From Paraoerskovia marina DSM 21750 (GTDB taxonomy: Bacteria > Actinomycetota > Actinomycetes > Actinomycetales > Cellulomonadaceae), in the NCBI RefSeq assembly GCF_000701465.1, contig NZ_JNIY01000005.1, positions 186,001 to 250,000 on the forward strand: a stretch of 64,000 nucleotides of DNA. The letters are read 5' to 3'. This document shows positions 62,421 to 64,000 of the stretch, in pieces (the first letter of the stretch is position 1; the number at the start of each line of letters is the position of its first letter). The position numbers and the translations under genes are program-made. Below the pieces are notes generated by a model that searched no databases, was not told where the DNA came from, and was given only the letters and a program-made list of their open reading frames with translations.

Positions 62421-62462
62421 GCCACGACGCGCGACGTCCAGCACGAAGGCCGCCATCCCGCC

Positions 62463-62468
62463 TAGACT
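62463..62468 (+). promoter_or_regulatory. -10 box of the cyclophilin promoter
   Basis: TAGACT lies about 50 bases before the TTG start, leaving a leader that carries the GAGGAGA ribosome binding site. Confidence 0.4.
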
Positions 62469-62520
62469 GTGGCGCGCCGCCGATCTCGGCGGGTCACGCA
62501 GCACAGAGGAGACGACAGAG

Positions 62521-63240
62521 TTGTCCGCGAGCAAACGCGATCGAGAACGCGCCGCGCAGCGCCGCCGTGAACAGAAGCGGCAGGCGGCGCTCGACGCAAG
62601 GGCCGCTCAGAGGCGCAGGACGTGGGCCTTCGTGGCGATCGGTGCGGTCCTGCTCCTCGTGGGGCTCGGCTCCTGGTGGCTCGTCTCCCAGGACGGGGAC
62701 TCCGACACGGACGTCCCGACGTCGGCACCGGACCCGTCCACGGCGGAGGGCCGGGAGTGGACCGGGGAGCTGACGACGTCGATCGGCGAGATCGGGGTCA
62801 CGCTCGACGGCGCGGCCGCACCCGCCGCGGTGGCGAACTTCGTCGCCCTCGCCGACGCCGGCTACTTCGACGGCACCGACTGCCACCGCCTGACCACCGC
62901 GGGGATCTGGGTGCTCCAGTGCGGGGACCCGACGGGCACCGGGACCGGCGGACCCGGCTACTCGTTCGGCCCGATCGAGAACGCCCCCGCCGACGGCCTC
63001 TATCCCGCAGGCACCATCGCCATGGCACGCACGGCCGAGCCGGACTCGATGGGAAGCCAGTTCTTCATCGTCTACCAAGACACCGAATTGCCCACCGACG
63101 GTGGTGGGTACACAGTGTTCGGCACGGTTACATCTGGCCTGGACGCCGTCCAGGCAGTCGCTGACGAGGGCACGGCAGACGGGGCGTCCGACGGCTCCCC
63201 CGCCACCCCCGTCACCATCGAAGGAGTGGAAATCAAGTGA
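62521..63240 (+). CDS. ppiB: Membrane-anchored cyclophilin-type peptidyl-prolyl isomerase
   Basis: 239 residues: a very basic cytoplasmic tail (about 1-34), one membrane helix (about 35-55), an acidic linker and an extracytoplasmic cyclophilin domain. Catalytic-site residues are seen in DCHRLTTAG (Arg), GDPTGTGTGGPGY and GSQFFIV. The start is TTG with AGGAGA upstream. Probably folds exported proteins. Its stop overlaps the next GTG. Confidence 0.9.
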   Translation: MSASKRDRERAAQRRREQKRQAALDARAAQRRRTWAFVAIGAVLLLVGLGSWWLVSQDGDSDTDVPTSAPDPSTAEGREWTGELTTSIGEIGVTLDGAAAPAAVANFVALADAGYFDGTDCHRLTTAGIWVLQCGDPTGTGTGGPGYSFGPIENAPADGLYPAGTIAMARTAEPDSMGSQFFIVYQDTELPTDGGGYTVFGTVTSGLDAVQAVADEGTADGASDGSPATPVTIEGVEIK

Positions 63241-64000
63241 GCGAGAGCACCGACAACCAGGCGCCCGAGCCGACGCCCACCGAGGCCTCCGCTCGCACCT
63301 CGGACGTGAGTCCTGCCCCCGAGCCCGCACCGGAACCCGCGCCCGAGCAGCCTGCTGCCCCGGCGCCGCGGCCGAAGCCGACGCCCAAGCCCCGGCCCGT
63401 CCCGCGTCCCGGACCGCCCGCCGCCGCGTCGAAGCAGACCCCGGGACCTGCCGCGCAGCCCGTCCCGGCACCGAACGACGCAGCAGCCGCCAAGGAGGCC
63501 GCGACCTACGGCCGGGTGGACGACGACGGCACCGTCTACGTCCGCGAGGAGAGCGGCGAGCGGGCCGTCGGTCAGTTCGCCGCAGGGACGGGCGACGACC
63601 CGCTGGCGATGTACGTACGTCGCTACCTGGACCTCAACGCCAAGGTGGACCTCTTCGACGCCCGGTTGGCGAGCACCGACCTCACCGTCAAGGAGATCGA
63701 CTCCACCCTCGAACGGCTGCGGTCCGAGACGGCAGAGCCCTCTGCCGTCGGCAACCTCGCCGCACTGCGGTCGAAGGTCGAGGCGCTGGGCGTCCGTGCG
63801 GACGAGCGTCGCGCCGAGATCGCCGCCGAGCGCGCCGCGGCGAAGGCGGAGGCCGTGACCGAGCGGACCAAGATCGTCGAGGCCGCGGAGTCCATCGCGA
63901 CCACGGATCCCGAGCGGATGCAGTGGCGTCCTGCCGGCGAGAAGCTCCGAGGCCTGCTCGACCAGTGGAAGGCCGCACAGCACAACGGCCCCCGCATCGA
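63237..64000 (+). CDS. DUF349 domain protein (N-terminal part)
   Basis: The first 254 codons are visible; the gene runs off the window. A Pro/Ala/Glu-rich N-terminus (about 1-90) is followed by a long charged helical region (about 120-225) and the start of the DUF349 repeats (PAGEKLRGLLDQWKAA). Coupled to the cyclophilin gene by GTGA. DUF349 proteins are nucleic-acid-binding-like coiled proteins of unclear function. Confidence 0.8.
   Translation, partial: MSESTDNQAPEPTPTEASARTSDVSPAPEPAPEPAPEQPAAPAPRPKPTPKPRPVPRPGPPAAASKQTPGPAAQPVPAPNDAAAAKEAATYGRVDDDGTVYVREESGERAVGQFAAGTGDDPLAMYVRRYLDLNAKVDLFDARLASTDLTVKEIDSTLERLRSETAEPSAVGNLAALRSKVEALGVRADERRAEIAAERAAAKAEAVTERTKIVEAAESIATTDPERMQWRPAGEKLRGLLDQWKAAQHNGPRI

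Overview
The window is a gene-dense, very GC-rich stretch of an actinobacterial chromosome. Gene content and order (mihF-gmk-rpoZ-coaBC-metK-priA-fmt-rsmB-rpe; pyrR-pyrB-pyrC-carA-carB-pyrF; alaS-ruvX-mltG-aroE-aroC-aroK-aroB; a GarA-type FHA protein beside DUF881 and small-basic-protein genes; a PriA that has lost its helicase motifs) point to Actinomycetota. A YkoEDC-type thiamine transporter and a putative N5-(carboxyethyl)ornithine synthase would suit a Micrococcales relative of Cellulomonas or Sanguibacter, but the species cannot be fixed from this sequence. No rRNA, tRNA, CRISPR array, insertion sequence or prophage was seen.

Layout. 1-2.8 kb (minus): DUF881, small basic membrane protein, DUF881 and the start of garA. 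3.2-5.0 kb (plus): a DEAD-box RNA helicase ending in a very strong two-way terminator. 5.1-10.5 kb (minus): PH-domain protein, hisG, hisE and the riboflavin operon ribD-ribE-ribBA-ribH under an FMN riboswitch. 10.6-20.5 kb (minus): rpe, rsmB, fmt, a HAD hydrolase, priA, metK, coaBC, rpoZ, gmk and mihF. 20.5-29.4 kb (minus): a complete UMP operon headed by pyrR, with a PyrR-type RNA site overlapping the pyrR ribosome binding site. 29.5-30.5 kb (minus): nusB and efp.

30.6-39.9 kb is an accessory island of mixed orientation lying where efp would usually follow aroB. It holds a SatD-like regulator with a membrane partner, aroQ, a UMF1-family MFS transporter, a self-inhibited Fic protein, a putative carboxyethylornithine synthase, a DUF1579 protein, a short MarR-like regulator, a frameshifted DUF2975 gene with its small HTH partner, and an alpha/beta hydrolase paired with a glycerophosphodiester phosphodiesterase. 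39.9-51.8 kb (mostly minus): shikimate genes, a lone prepilin peptidase, mltG, ruvX, alaS, two small membrane proteins, rpsD and rarA. 51.9-64 kb: an MMPL transporter, a GNAT protein, aspS, a TPP-riboswitch-controlled thiamine-precursor ECF transporter, hisS, a glyoxalase-II-like hydrolase, a membrane-anchored cyclophilin and a truncated DUF349 gene.

Genes are tightly coupled: many neighbours share an ATGA or GTGA stop/start overlap. About a dozen genes have a TAnnnT -10 box ending only 6 or 7 bases before the start codon, the pattern of leaderless transcripts. The most interesting regulatory region is the SatD-like promoter, where a perfect 22-base palindrome lies between and over near-ideal -35 and -10 boxes. 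The Fic promoter carries a similar, spaced inverted repeat.
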